From positions 1-24,333 of the forward strand of contig JAFRRE010000083.1 in NCBI GenBank assembly GCA_017428285.1: DNA of 24,333 nt, in the 5' to 3' direction. The DNA is from Bacteroidales bacterium. GTDB taxonomy: Bacteria; Bacteroidota; Bacteroidia; Bacteroidales; F082. The position numbers were made by a program, and so were the translations under genes. This document shows positions 1 through 8,310 of the stretch, piece by piece (position 1 is the stretch's first letter; every line of letters starts with the position of its first letter). The notes under the pieces are model-generated. The model worked only from the letters and a program-made list of their open reading frames with translations, made no database searches and was not told the origin of the DNA.

Positions 1-117
1 AGGAACGACGATCTCCTCAAAATAGTAGGCACCAGTCTTCTCAGAACGCTTCATTCTGATGATCTTGCTATAGGTCTTGTCCAAGCTACGAAGGGTAGCA
101 ACAGCTTTCTTTGCCAT
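1..117 (-). CDS. DUF4295 family small protein (3' end outside window)
   Basis: The minus strand from the ATG at 117 reads MAKKAVATLRSLDKTYSKII and continues open to the window edge, so only the first 39 residues are seen. This lysine-rich start and the ...SEKTGAYYFEE segment match the DUF4295 family, about 50-residue basic proteins of Bacteroidota that typically follow rpmG. Function is unknown; a ribosome-associated role is often supposed from the neighbourhood (inference). It lies 9 bp after rpmG and must be co-transcribed with it. Confidence 0.85.
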   Translation of the reverse strand, partial: MAKKAVATLRSLDKTYSKIIRMKRSEKTGAYYFEEIVVP

Positions 118-126
118 AACTCTTAA

Positions 127-315
127 TTATTTAATCTCCTTGTGGAGGGTCATCTTTTTCAGAATCGGGTTATACTTCATCAACTCCAGACGATCGGGAG
201 TGTTCTTCTTGTTCTTCATGGTGTAGTATCTCGAAGTGCCGGGCATGCCGCTAGCCTTGTGCTCAGTGCATTCGAGGATGACTTTCACGCGTGCATCTTT
301 CTGTTTCTTTGACAT
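127..315 (-). CDS. rpmG: 50S ribosomal protein L33
   Basis: A 62-residue basic protein of the normal L33 length. Recognisable family features are the early [10 protein letters not shown] strand, the [13 protein letters not shown] motif around residues 26-38, and the closing [15 protein letters not shown]33 binds 23S rRNA near the E site of the large subunit. The zinc-binding cysteine pairs of some L33 forms are absent (only one Cys), so this is the zinc-independent type. The gene is followed 9 bp later by DUF4295. rpmB (L28), often directly upstream in this phylum, is not here; ftcD occupies that side. A good promoter lies 50-80 bp upstream. Confidence 0.97.
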   Translation of the reverse strand: MSKKQKDARVKVILECTEHKASGMPGTSRYYTMKNKKNTPDRLELMKYNPILKKMTLHKEIK

Positions 316-366
316 AGCTTATCTTCCTTTCAAATTTAACTGCGTTGAATCTTACGATTTGGCTTG

Positions 367-396
367 CAAAAGTACAACTTTTTCAAATACCAGCAA
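367..396 (-). promoter_or_regulatory. Bacteroidota-type promoter for rpmG-DUF4295
   Basis: On the minus strand a TTG at 396-394 is followed after exactly 19 nt by TACTTTTG (374-367). This matches the Bacteroidetes primary sigma consensus (TTTG, about 19 nt, TAnnTTTG). It lies between the ftcD stop and the rpmG start, so the ribosomal genes have their own promoter. Confidence 0.7.
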
Positions 397-412
397 CCGA
401 TTTTTCAAAATT

Positions 413-2113
413 TTATTCTCCTGCGATAACCTTGTTCACAATTTGCAGAATTTCAGCCTCTTGCACAAGAGCGGCAGCTTCAATCTCGGCAGCTTCCTTC
501 AAGATTTCGGCCTTGAAGGCCTCATCTTTCAGCGAAGAAGCGTTGATTTTGACATTCAAATGGGCACCCATCACGGCCGAACGAGCGCACAAAGCACCCA
601 CTCCGGCGTCAGTGACGGAGTTCGGATTGCCGGTCTCAGCCATGGCACGGACAACCTCAAAAGCCTTGAAGGCGACCTTCATCGTGCGGAAAGGCACCTG
701 GGTGGCATACTTGGTGGCCTCTTGGATGGCGGCACTACGGGCAGCCTTCTCCTCGTCAGTCTTCTTCGGTAGACCAAAGGCATCCATGATCTTATTGAAG
801 GCATTGGTGTCCTCATCAACGAGTTCAAGCAGCTCGTCCTTGATGGCCTGACCCTTGACAGCCCAGTTGGAGAACTCTTCCCAACGCTCATCCCAACCTG
901 GCTTGTGTGATGACAGGTTAGCGACCATCGTGGCCAATGAGGCACCGAGGGCACCCATATAGGCCGAGATAGAGCCGCCACCAGGAGCGGGACTTTCAGA
1001 AGCGGTCTCGTTGGCAAAGCCCGTGCAGGTCATGTCAACGAGTTTCTTCTGGCTGTGGTCTTCGATAAGGTATTCGATGACCTTTTCCTTCGGGTCGAAG
1101 GGTTTCAGGTCGTCAAGGCCCATCGACTTGATGGCGATCTTCATGATTTCCTCTTCGCTCACACCGAGGCTGCGCTGCTGCTTGGCAAGATAGAACCTAC
1201 CAGCGTCCATCAGCACCTTCTTGGGCACGAGGCCGACGATTTCGCAGCCAGTGACGCGCACGCCACGGGCAGCGGCTTTGGCACAGACCTCCTCGAAGCA
1301 GACGTGGACGGGCGACACGCTGATATTGGTGATGTTCATCGACACCTGGGCGATGCCGTAGTCCTCGATGAACCAACCGATGGCCTTGGTGGCCTTCAGC
1401 GTACCAGGAATCATGATCGGTTTGCCGTTTTCGTCCTTCATCGGCTTGCCAGTCACCTTGCCGCCTTCGCGCATCGGGCGACCCTTCTCACGCACGTCGA
1501 AAGCGATGGCGTTGGCGCGGCGCGTCGAGGTGGTGTTGAGGTTATAGTTGATGGCCACGAGGAAGTCACGGGCACCCACTTGGGTGGCACCCGTGTGGGC
1601 CACGTGTTCGTTCCATTCGTTGGGGCCGAAGTCGGGCTTCCATTGCTCCGTGCCGAGGCGCGATGACAAGCTCTCGTACTCACCCGTGCGGCAGTACGCG
1701 AGGTTGCGGCGCTCCTTGATGTAAGCGGCCTCTTCGTAGCAGTAAATCGGGATGTTCAATTCTTCGCCGAGGCGTTTGCCCAGTTTGTGGGCATACTCGA
1801 CCACTTCTTCCATGGTGATATTGCTCACGGGGATGAGGGGGCACACGTCGGTGGCACCTTGGCGCGGGTGGGCGCCGTGGTGTTGGCTCATGTCGATGAG
1901 TTCGGCGGCTTTCTTCACCACACGGTAGGCAGCTTCGCACACAGGCTCAGGCTCGCCCACAAAGGTGATAACGGTGCGGTTGGTGGTCATACCGGGATCC
2001 ACGTCCAGCAGCTTGACGCCTTCCACTTTTTCGATTTCAGCGGTCACTTGGTCGATGATATTCTTGTCGCGGCCTTCGCTGATATTCGGCACGCATTCGA
2101 TGAGTTGTTTCAT
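413..2113 (-). CDS. ftcD: Bifunctional glutamate formimidoyltransferase / formimidoyl-THF cyclodeaminase
   Basis: A 566-residue protein of the fused FTCD length. It moves the formimino group from N-formimino-L-glutamate to tetrahydrofolate, releasing glutamate, then deaminates the product to 5,10-methenyl-THF; this is the last step of the Hut route that passes through formiminoglutamate. Order of domains: N-terminal transferase (about 1-180) with ECVPNISEGRD and the HHGAHPRQGATDVCPLIP active-site segment; transferase C-domain (about 181-325) with STRRANAIAFDVREKGRP; linker; cyclodeaminase (about 350-560) with the APGGGSISAYMGALGASLA loop. All parts look intact. The start is the first ATG and gives the conserved MKQLIECVPN opening. 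It is transcribed alone; hutI lies about 5 kb away. Confidence 0.96.
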   Translation of the reverse strand: MKQLIECVPNISEGRDKNIIDQVTAEIEKVEGVKLLDVDPGMTTNRTVITFVGEPEPVCEAAYRVVKKAAELIDMSQHHGAHPRQGATDVCPLIPVSNITMEEVVEYAHKLGKRLGEELNIPIYCYEEAAYIKERRNLAYCRTGEYESLSSRLGTEQWKPDFGPNEWNEHVAHTGATQVGARDFLVAINYNLNTTSTRRANAIAFDVREKGRPMREGGKVTGKPMKDENGKPIMIPGTLKATKAIGWFIEDYGIAQVSMNITNISVSPVHVCFEEVCAKAAARGVRVTGCEIVGLVPKKVLMDAGRFYLAKQQRSLGVSEEEIMKIAIKSMGLDDLKPFDPKEKVIEYLIEDHSQKKLVDMTCTGFANETASESPAPGGGSISAYMGALGASLATMVANLSSHKPGWDERWEEFSNWAVKGQAIKDELLELVDEDTNAFNKIMDAFGLPKKTDEEKAARSAAIQEATKYATQVPFRTMKVAFKAFEVVRAMAETGNPNSVTDAGVGALCARSAVMGAHLNVKINASSLKDEAFKAEILKEAAEIEAAALVQEAEILQIVNKVIAGE

Positions 2114-2417
2114 TATTGTTGTTGAATTAACTTTGTTGAATCTTCGATTTGTTGATTGTTTAATCGTTTAATTGTTGACGCGAGTCGCGGGACTGCGGGA
2201 CACGAGACTTGGGGTTACCACCATCAAGCCTTTGACCCTCATGGCGGAGGGACATCCGCCATCCCCTACGCGAGAGGGAGTCCTTATCGCTTAGGGGATT
2301 GCGGGTCAAGCCCGCAATGACGGCAAAGGGCTTGGGGTAGTGACAATAGCACCAATCCCTCTACCGCTTTTGCGGCTGCAAAGGTAAGGCTTTTTTCTTT
2401 ACGAAACGAAAGAGAAA
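2114..2417. repeat. Repeat-rich leader/intergenic region upstream of ftcD
   Basis: No gene seen. Two short palindromes stand out. ATGGCGGA (2241-2248) pairs perfectly with TCCGCCAT (2255-2262), and ATTGCGGG (2298-2305) pairs with CCCGCAAT (2311-2318). Such GC-rich hairpins look like dispersed intergenic repeats. If the promoter element at 2379-2386 drives ftcD, these hairpins lie in a leader of about 260 nt. Confidence 0.6.
2379..2386 (-). promoter_or_regulatory. -7 element, probable ftcD promoter
   Basis: The minus strand reads TACCTTTG here, an exact TAnnTTTG match. No convincing -33 TTTG is visible at 19 nt. It is the only good candidate upstream of ftcD and implies a long 5' leader. Confidence 0.5.
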
Positions 2418-3263
2418 TCAATCCTGTTGATCTTCCAACTTGAAAAGGATAGGAATTTGGTATGACACTCTAACAAATTCACCTTTATGCTTTCCAGGCT
2501 TCCATTTCGGCATTGACTTCACAACACGAATGGCCTCTGCATCGAGTTCACTATCAACACCACGCAAATTTCTAACATTGGAAATGCTACCGTCTTTTTC
2601 AACAATAAAACCAATAAAGACACGTCCTTGAATGCCTTTCTCCCTGGCTTTCTGAGGATAATGGATATTCTTGGAAATATAGTGAAACAATTCTGCCACG
2701 CCCCCTGGAAATTCCGGCATCTGCTCGACAATCTGATAAACATCCGATTCTCCTTCAACTTCTCCTACTTCCGGGAAAATCTCTGGCATTTCTCCTTCTA
2801 TTTCTTCAAATACAACTACATCTCCTGGAATCGCCAGAGGTTCTTCGTTTTTGCAAGTTGCTTTTTTCTTTTCTGCTTTCATCGTATCCGGCTCCGGTGC
2901 CAGCACATCGCCTTCAAGCAAGATAGGTTCTTCGACACTATCATTCCTAATCGTATCCGAGGCTACAATAGTATCCCTTGGATTCTCCATCATTCCATTC
3001 GGGGTCGGTGCCAACGGGCCACAACCCGCTGCGGTAATGGCTGTTCCAATGGTCATTCCGGCAAAGATGGCCGCCTTGCCCATACGCTGCCGCCTCTCCA
3101 GTTCGCGCTCCAAATAGCGCACTTCGGCTTCGCATTTCGGACAGGTGCCGAGGCAGTCGCCTTGGTAGGTACATTCCTCGATGACCAACTTAATGTCGTT
3201 CTCCGCCGCTATCTGTTTGCGGATTTCCTTCAGGATCTTGCAGGTTTGTTTGCCTCTTGCCAT
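2418..3263 (-). CDS. TonB-like energy transducer C-domain protein with cysteine-rich N-terminus
   Basis: A 281-residue protein. The first 45 residues hold ECTYQGDCLGTCPKCEAEV, a three- to four-cysteine motif shared by many Bacteroidota membrane proteins and possibly metal-binding. A single hydrophobic segment follows (about 62-80, AAIFAGMTIGTAITAAGCG), then an acidic low-complexity linker (about 85-175). Residues about 185-275 form a TonB C-terminal domain (FPGGVAELFHYISKNIHYP, GRVFIGFIVEKDGSISNV, MPKWKPGKHKGEFVRVSYQIPI). The layout is cytoplasmic Cys motif, one membrane pass, periplasmic TonB domain. TonB domains pass energy to outer-membrane receptors, but no ExbB/ExbD is adjacent, so the partner is unknown. 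Confidence 0.85.
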   Translation of the reverse strand: MARGKQTCKILKEIRKQIAAENDIKLVIEECTYQGDCLGTCPKCEAEVRYLERELERRQRMGKAAIFAGMTIGTAITAAGCGPLAPTPNGMMENPRDTIVASDTIRNDSVEEPILLEGDVLAPEPDTMKAEKKKATCKNEEPLAIPGDVVVFEEIEGEMPEIFPEVGEVEGESDVYQIVEQMPEFPGGVAELFHYISKNIHYPQKAREKGIQGRVFIGFIVEKDGSISNVRNLRGVDSELDAEAIRVVKSMPKWKPGKHKGEFVRVSYQIPILFKLEDQQD

Positions 3264-3289
3264 GATATTAGTTTTTTGTATTAACGCAG

Positions 3290-3297
3290 CAAAAATA
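3290..3297 (-). promoter_or_regulatory. -7 element for the TonB-like gene
   Basis: The minus strand reads TATTTTTG, a perfect TAnnTTTG, 27 nt upstream of the ATG at 3263. No clear -33 element was found. Confidence 0.5.
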
Positions 3298-3350
3298 CGA
3301 TTTATTTTGAATAAAATGCAGTTTGAATCAATTTTTTCATAATTATCGAA

Positions 3351-3415
3351 CCCTTCGACAGGCTCAGGGGTCCTTAACCTTTGTACAAGCCAAGGTCCCT
3401 GAGCCTGTCGAAGGG
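3351..3415. repeat. 19-bp perfect inverted repeat (dispersed palindromic element)
   Basis: CCCTTCGACAGGCTCAGGG at 3351-3369 is mirrored exactly at 3397-3415, separated by 27 bp that also contain partly pairing ACCTT/AAGGT. It lies between the radical SAM gene and the TonB-like gene and could form a strong hairpin. The same 19-mer occurs a third time inside the NlpC/P60 gene at 16531-16549, which shows it is a dispersed element and not only a terminator. Confidence 0.9.
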
Positions 3416-3424
3416 CCGACCTCT

Positions 3425-4033
3425 TTACCTTATTATATATTGAAACTCATCAATGTCCACCACTCCCATCACCTTGAGTCGTTCCACACTTTTCGCCACA
3501 TCTTCATCAGTATTGAACTCAGGAATTTGAGGAACACGCACTTTGATGCGCTCAGGGTCATTATGCTGCAAAATCCATTCCAAATTCTTCAAAACCAGTG
3601 GATTTTCTTTTCCAGTGTAAGCCAAATAGATATTCGGATTCATGTCCTTGATGTCAACGATATAGCCGTCTAGAAAAGGATTCATCTCCTGAATGGTCTC
3701 AAATGGCACATGGAGGCTAGTCTCCACAACGATTTGCCACTGCGATCCACAAAGCGCACGAAACTCTTTGATAAACTCCTTTTGCAGCAAGGGCTCTCCC
3801 CCACCAAAGGTGACTCCGCCATGCGTGGCCAAGAAATACAACTGGTCGATCTTCACCTCCTCAAAAAGCATTTCAGGCGTATAATCACGGCCTTTGTCCA
3901 TGTCCCACGAGGTCTTGTTGAGGCAATACTTGCAGCGCAAAGGGCAGCCATTGAACGCCACCAAGGTGGTGACGCCCTCGCCGTCGACGGTCAAGCGGTG
4001 ACGGCTGACTCCGAATATCTTTGCTTTTGTCAT
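3425..4033 (-). CDS. Radical SAM 4Fe-4S activase-like protein (PflA type)
   Basis: A 202-residue protein with the radical SAM signature GCPLRCKYC (C-x3-C-x2-C, about residues 29-37), which holds the 4Fe-4S cluster that cleaves S-adenosylmethionine. The GGGEPLL motif (about 78-84) contacts the SAM amino group, and VETSLHVP plus DGYIVDIKDMNP follow the pyruvate-formate-lyase-activase fold. At about 200 residues it is a minimal activase or 4Fe-4S single-cluster protein without an extra ferredoxin domain. No glycyl-radical enzyme is nearby, so its target is unknown. Its ATG overlaps the stop of the DUF5723 gene (ATGA, 4030-4033), so translation is coupled. It is the last gene of the hutI operon. 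Confidence 0.85.
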   Translation of the reverse strand: MTKAKIFGVSRHRLTVDGEGVTTLVAFNGCPLRCKYCLNKTSWDMDKGRDYTPEMLFEEVKIDQLYFLATHGGVTFGGGEPLLQKEFIKEFRALCGSQWQIVVETSLHVPFETIQEMNPFLDGYIVDIKDMNPNIYLAYTGKENPLVLKNLEWILQHNDPERIKVRVPQIPEFNTDEDVAKSVERLKVMGVVDIDEFQYIIR

Positions 4034-5463
4034 TCCAAATACTCAGGCATTCTCGACTCATCGATATAACGTCTCTCGGGCAAAAAGAGGTTGAAAACAA
4101 CACCTACTTGAGCGTTGAATCGACTTGTATTCAATGGCTTGAAAAATCCAAACAAGTTGTTGGTAGTCAAGTAAATGTTGCAGGTCTCAATCATAGCTGA
4201 GATGCCGAAGCCAATGTTGTCGTAGCTATGGGGCATCATCGTGTAGGTGGCACATACATTGAGGTTGTCGTAGAAGGAACCGCAATATGCCAAAGTGAGC
4301 GCGGGACGGAAGCCGCTACCCAAGAAACAGCCTTGCACTTGTGCACTGAAACGGTTTTGGTCATCAAGGTCGTAATTACCGCGCAGCAAGAGATTGGTAT
4401 TGAGCGCAGTATTGTATTTCTGCAAAGGGGCAAACTCCAATTGGAAATACTGCTGCAAAGTATCCAAAAACTGTTCACTATACGATTCATTCGAGGAAAT
4501 CAGCTGTATCTGTTCCCAATCCAGACCGTTGAATAGGAAGCTTCCGTTGTCATAGAATTGCCCGACGTCGTTCAACTGGCTCGTCATGGTGATGTTGTTC
4601 TTTCCCCAGTGGATAAAGCCCAAGTCGTGAATGGCAGCCACTGCACTAAACTCCTCATCAAAACGGTATTCAGCAGCCAAGTCGATGCCAAAACCAGGGT
4701 TGCGAAACAGCTCGCCCATACTGAAAGGACCATTCCCCATCAGCTTCCCTGTTTCATCAATGTAAACCGCGTTGGGCATGGCAGCCTTCACAAGGGCATG
4801 TTCCTTTAATCGGAGTGCATAGGTATCAGGATCGGTGTAAAGCGCTGCGTTGAAAGCATCGGTCTTCACATCCACAACGCCGAAAAGCAACTTGGCCCTG
4901 CCACCCACCGACAACTGATCCGTGACATTCATCTGATAGCCAACCGCCCATTCCTGATAGGCCATCATGTTGAGGTCCATGTTGACCTTTACAGGATTGT
5001 CCTCACCTACAAAAGCACTATTGCCGTAGCCCAACAACTTGAAAAGGCCGTCATTGTATTTCACGTCGCCTTGCACCTTCACGCCCCAATTAAAAGTCCA
5101 CAGGTTTTTGTCGAAACGTTTGTACAAGGTGAACAAGTCCAAGTTGGCATTGAGGCCTAAGAAGTTGTTCTTCTTCAAGCTATTGGCGAACTGCCTCAGG
5201 TTGAGTATAGCAGGACGGCCTTGCGCATCAAACTCGAAGAGATTGTCGTAATGCAGCGTGGTATTCTGCACATCGAGGCCGATATTGCCGATGACAAGCG
5301 ACATCACGCTTTGGTAAGGCAAATCGGCGGCTGGATTGGCATTCATTTGATACGGGTTGAGCCGCATGAAATCGACGGGCGACACCTGTTGGGCACGACC
5401 AGAAGCCAAAACGAAGGTCAAGGCTAATGCGGTCAGGATTCTATATGTTTTTTTCTTTGTCAC
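4030..5463 (-). CDS. DUF5723 family outer-membrane beta-barrel protein
   Basis: I place the start at the GTG at 5463, giving 477 residues that begin MTKKKTYRILTALALTFVLA, a normal signal peptide with cleavage near GRAQQ. An upstream ATG at 5487 would add eight residues (VLLNFKR...) before the signal and overlap the previous gene by 20 bp. After the signal come the family hallmarks: FMRLNPYQMNANPA, alternating aromatic/polar strands, repeated G-x-N/D turns and an aromatic-ended strand FNLFLPERRYI near the C-terminus. This fits a DUF5723 barrel. Function is unknown. A predicted lipoprotein precedes it and a radical SAM protein follows, both coupled or nearly so, suggesting the lipoprotein and barrel work together at the outer membrane (inference). 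Confidence 0.8.
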   Translation of the reverse strand: MTKKKTYRILTALALTFVLASGRAQQVSPVDFMRLNPYQMNANPAADLPYQSVMSLVIGNIGLDVQNTTLHYDNLFEFDAQGRPAILNLRQFANSLKKNNFLGLNANLDLFTLYKRFDKNLWTFNWGVKVQGDVKYNDGLFKLLGYGNSAFVGEDNPVKVNMDLNMMAYQEWAVGYQMNVTDQLSVGGRAKLLFGVVDVKTDAFNAALYTDPDTYALRLKEHALVKAAMPNAVYIDETGKLMGNGPFSMGELFRNPGFGIDLAAEYRFDEEFSAVAAIHDLGFIHWGKNNITMTSQLNDVGQFYDNGSFLFNGLDWEQIQLISSNESYSEQFLDTLQQYFQLEFAPLQKYNTALNTNLLLRGNYDLDDQNRFSAQVQGCFLGSGFRPALTLAYCGSFYDNLNVCATYTMMPHSYDNIGFGISAMIETCNIYLTTNNLFGFFKPLNTSRFNAQVGVVFNLFLPERRYIDESRMPEYLE

Positions 5464-5467
5464 TCTT

Positions 5468-6988
5468 TTAAAATTCAACAACACCATTGTATTTCACTCT
5501 TGCTTTAATAAACACTCCCAATTGTTGATCTCCTTTTAGACACACATTGTGGGCATCAGTATCGATTTCATAAATCGAAATCAACCCGTTGGAATGATTA
5601 AGATATTCCACTATTTCACCCGTCACTTCCAATGTCAATTCGGTCGTCACAGGTTTTCCGTCATACGACGCGCAAATCAGCTTGTCTTTGGCGACCAAAG
5701 TATCCGTAATACGCCCTGCCTCAAAATCATATGTAAAGAACTGTGCGTTAAAATCCAACGGGACGGTCGAGGTAAAGGTCAATTCCAAGGTCAGCTTTTC
5801 AATTTGGTCTGGCGCTTCAAAGTTTAGATTGAGATCGGTTGTGTCGACAAACCGCACATCATTCATGGCAAATGCGAAAGGAATCTCCGCATCAATCATC
5901 ACATCGATGACACTGGTGTCGGACACAGAAACCATGTTAGACATGCCTGAAGGATTCACGATAAAGTTAGAAACGGCATAAATACCCGTCTCATTTGCCG
6001 AAATCTTACCGTTTAAACTTCTCTCAAAAACTTGTCCAAAATTGGACAAAGGAGGTACGCTGACCGAAACTGGTTGTGGGCCAAAAATGGAGTATGGGGC
6101 TTCATCATCCACGATGATCCAAGCCGTGTCCAAATCCAACCGAGCTCCCAAATTGAATGTGTTCCGTTCGTATAGTTTCAACCGTGCACCCTGCACTTGC
6201 AACGATCCCGATGCATTGCCAGGGAACAAGTTCATGGTCGTGTCAAGGACATTCCTCGACTCGTATGAATCGACAAAACCACTCATCTCCTTGATGGCCA
6301 GATCACTACCTTTCACATCCACCTCAAAAAACAGTTCTTGAGCCGGCAAACTCTGCAACCTGACATACACATCATAGCCCAATTGAAGGGTATTCGCTGT
6401 ATCCGTTTCATAATGCAATCCGTCAAGGTCGAACTGGATGTCATTTGAATTTAAATCGAAATCAAGCTCCAAATCTCGGCCTCCTTCATCCGTGATATCG
6501 GAAGAGTGGATCACCAGACGTTGAAGCAAGCCAACATTGGATTTGACATCAAAATCAAAATGACCGGTTTCCATTTCGGCTTCCACCACATGGATATTGT
6601 CTGACTCAAACACAATCGTATGCTCGAAATGGAACATCGTGTCGAAAGCTTGAGGCAATGTAATTGGGAATGGATTCTCGAAAGAAAAACGTTCGTTATA
6701 CTCCAAATCCTTAAACCTCAACAAGCTATCTCCATCCACCACACCCAAGTCATCAAAATGGAAACCGTAAGTAAGGACTCCGTCTTCCGAACAGGTAATC
6801 ATACTGTCAATATTGAACTGTTGCATCAATTCCGTCACAGTGAACGAACCCGAACCGATGGGCAGCAAAATTTCGCCCTCGGCGTTCACCCCATGCACGT
6901 TATTCACGTCAAAATGGTCTTTCCTGCACGAAGCAAAAAGGCAGGCAAGCAGACCTAGCAACAACGCTATTCTAAGGATTCTCATCAT
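5468..6988 (-). CDS. Predicted surface or outer-membrane lipoprotein, unknown function
   Basis: A 506-residue protein starting MMRILRIALLLGLLACLFASC, a lipoprotein signal with lipobox LFASC (acylated Cys near residue 21). The rest is rich in beta strands, Asp and Thr, with repeated phrases such as FDFDVKSN and LELDFDLNSNDIQFDLDGL, as in beta-sandwich surface lipoproteins of Bacteroidota. I recognise no enzyme motif. Its start overlaps the hutI stop (ATGA) and its stop lies 4 bp before the GTG of the DUF5723 gene, so the three are translated as a block. Association with the DUF5723 barrel is likely; a link to histidine use is only suggested by the operon. Confidence 0.75.
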   Translation of the reverse strand: MMRILRIALLLGLLACLFASCRKDHFDVNNVHGVNAEGEILLPIGSGSFTVTELMQQFNIDSMITCSEDGVLTYGFHFDDLGVVDGDSLLRFKDLEYNERFSFENPFPITLPQAFDTMFHFEHTIVFESDNIHVVEAEMETGHFDFDVKSNVGLLQRLVIHSSDITDEGGRDLELDFDLNSNDIQFDLDGLHYETDTANTLQLGYDVYVRLQSLPAQELFFEVDVKGSDLAIKEMSGFVDSYESRNVLDTTMNLFPGNASGSLQVQGARLKLYERNTFNLGARLDLDTAWIIVDDEAPYSIFGPQPVSVSVPPLSNFGQVFERSLNGKISANETGIYAVSNFIVNPSGMSNMVSVSDTSVIDVMIDAEIPFAFAMNDVRFVDTTDLNLNFEAPDQIEKLTLELTFTSTVPLDFNAQFFTYDFEAGRITDTLVAKDKLICASYDGKPVTTELTLEVTGEIVEYLNHSNGLISIYEIDTDAHNVCLKGDQQLGVFIKARVKYNGVVEF

Positions 6989-8226
6989 ACGAATTTACCA
7001 TTCAAAATCATCTTTGCCACCTTGTTCGCACCATAATAATAAGGCATAAACTCCAGCTGCGTCATCGGTTGGGTGATGATAAGGTTGGCGAGCTTTCCCT
7101 TAGTGATGCTTCCCACCTCATCGCTCACGCCCATGGCATAAGCCGTGTTGAGTGTGGTGGCGTTGAGCGCCTCTTCAGGGGTTAGACGGTAGCGTATGCA
7201 AGCCATTGACAAAATGAGTTGCATGTTGCCCGATGGTGAAGTGCCAGGATTGAAATCGGAAGCCATGGCTACGGGCAAACCTGAGTCAATCATCTTGCGC
7301 GCTGGCGAGAGGGGCAGATTGAGGAAGAAGGCGCAGCCTGGCAATACGGTCGGCATGGTCTCAGTGTCTTTCAGGCATTCAATCTCGGCGTCACCCATCT
7401 GTTCGAGGTGGTCGACGGAGATGGCGCCGTATTTCACGCCCACTTGCACACCACCCGAGATGGCCATCTCGTTGGCGTGGATCTTCGGCCTCATGCCATA
7501 TTTGATGCCTGCCATGAGAATGCGTTCAGTGTCCTCAACGGTGAAGAAGCCCTTGTCGCAGAACACGTCGATGAAGTCAGCCAAGTCCTCCGCAGCCACG
7601 AGCGGAATCATCTCGTTGATGACCAAGTCGACATAATCCTCCTGATGGCCACGGTATTCCATCGGGATGCCATGAGCACCTAAGAAGTTCGACTTGATAG
7701 TCAAAGGTGAATTCTCCTTCAAACGGCGGATGACACGCAAAAGTTTTAATTCGCTCTCAGTGGTGAGGCCATAGCCGCTCTTGATTTCGATAGCACCCGT
7801 ACCCATGCGCATGACCTCATCGAGGCGCTGTTGGGCCATGTCGTAGAGTTCATCCTCCGAAGCTGCTGCCGTCGCCTTGGCCGAGTTGAGGATGCCTCCT
7901 CCCCTCTTGGCGATTTCTTCGTAGCTGAGGCCACGGATCTTGTCGACGAACTCCAACTCGCGTGAGTTGGCATAGACCAAATGCGTGTGCGAGTCGCAGA
8001 AAGCAGGCATCACGACACTGCCTTTCACATCGTGAATGCGGTGGTTTTCAGCGAGATATTTACGGCAAGCCTCCGAGTCCATCGGACCATAGTCCTCGAT
8101 TTTCTTACCTTTGATATATAAGAATGCATCCTTGATTCTTCCCGTTTCGGCCATTTCCTTGCCGCGTTTCAGCAGTCGGCCCTGTTCCTCGATGCCGACC
8201 AACTCTTTGATATTGACAATAAGCAT
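6985..8226 (-). CDS. hutI: Imidazolonepropionase
   Basis: A 413-residue amidohydrolase that opens 4-imidazolone-5-propionate to N-formimino-L-glutamate, the substrate of FtcD. The start is the ATG at 8226 (MLIVNIKEL...), giving the usual family length. An upstream start would run through the divergent thioredoxin gene and is rejected. Metal and substrate motifs are present in order: CDSHTHLVYANSRE (about 73-86), GAIEIKSGYG, LGAHGIPMEYRGH, KIHANEM, VDHLEQM and ASDFNPGTSPSGN (about 315-327). It is the first gene of an operon with a lipoprotein, a DUF5723 barrel and a radical SAM protein. hutH and hutU are not in the window. Confidence 0.95.
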   Translation of the reverse strand: MLIVNIKELVGIEEQGRLLKRGKEMAETGRIKDAFLYIKGKKIEDYGPMDSEACRKYLAENHRIHDVKGSVVMPAFCDSHTHLVYANSRELEFVDKIRGLSYEEIAKRGGGILNSAKATAAASEDELYDMAQQRLDEVMRMGTGAIEIKSGYGLTTESELKLLRVIRRLKENSPLTIKSNFLGAHGIPMEYRGHQEDYVDLVINEMIPLVAAEDLADFIDVFCDKGFFTVEDTERILMAGIKYGMRPKIHANEMAISGGVQVGVKYGAISVDHLEQMGDAEIECLKDTETMPTVLPGCAFFLNLPLSPARKMIDSGLPVAMASDFNPGTSPSGNMQLILSMACIRYRLTPEEALNATTLNTAYAMGVSDEVGSITKGKLANLIITQPMTQLEFMPYYYGANKVAKMILNGKFV

Positions 8227-8243
8227 GGTAAATGAATTTTTTG

Positions 8244-8251
8244 CAAAAATA
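8244..8251 (-). promoter_or_regulatory. -7 element for the hutI operon
   Basis: The minus strand reads TATTTTTG (TAnnTTTG) 17 nt upstream of the hutI ATG. It faces away from the thioredoxin promoter, so the 84-bp gap is a divergent promoter region. Confidence 0.55.
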
Positions 8252-8282
8252 CAGAAAAAAAGGCCTTTTGCACGATTTTTGC

Positions 8283-8290
8283 TATTTTTG
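8283..8290 (+). promoter_or_regulatory. -7 element for thioredoxin-wbqC
   Basis: TATTTTTG on the plus strand matches TAnnTTTG, 20 nt before the thioredoxin ATG. No TTTG occurs at the ideal 19-nt spacing; one lies 12 nt upstream. Confidence 0.5.
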
Positions 8291-8310
8291 CCCCGAAAAA
8301 TCGAAACACA

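Noticed and set aside
4030..5487. ATG at 5487 as start of the DUF5723 protein
   Set aside because: It would overlap the previous gene by 20 bp and put eight residues before the signal peptide; the GTG at 5463, 4 bp after the previous stop, fits better, though this is not certain.
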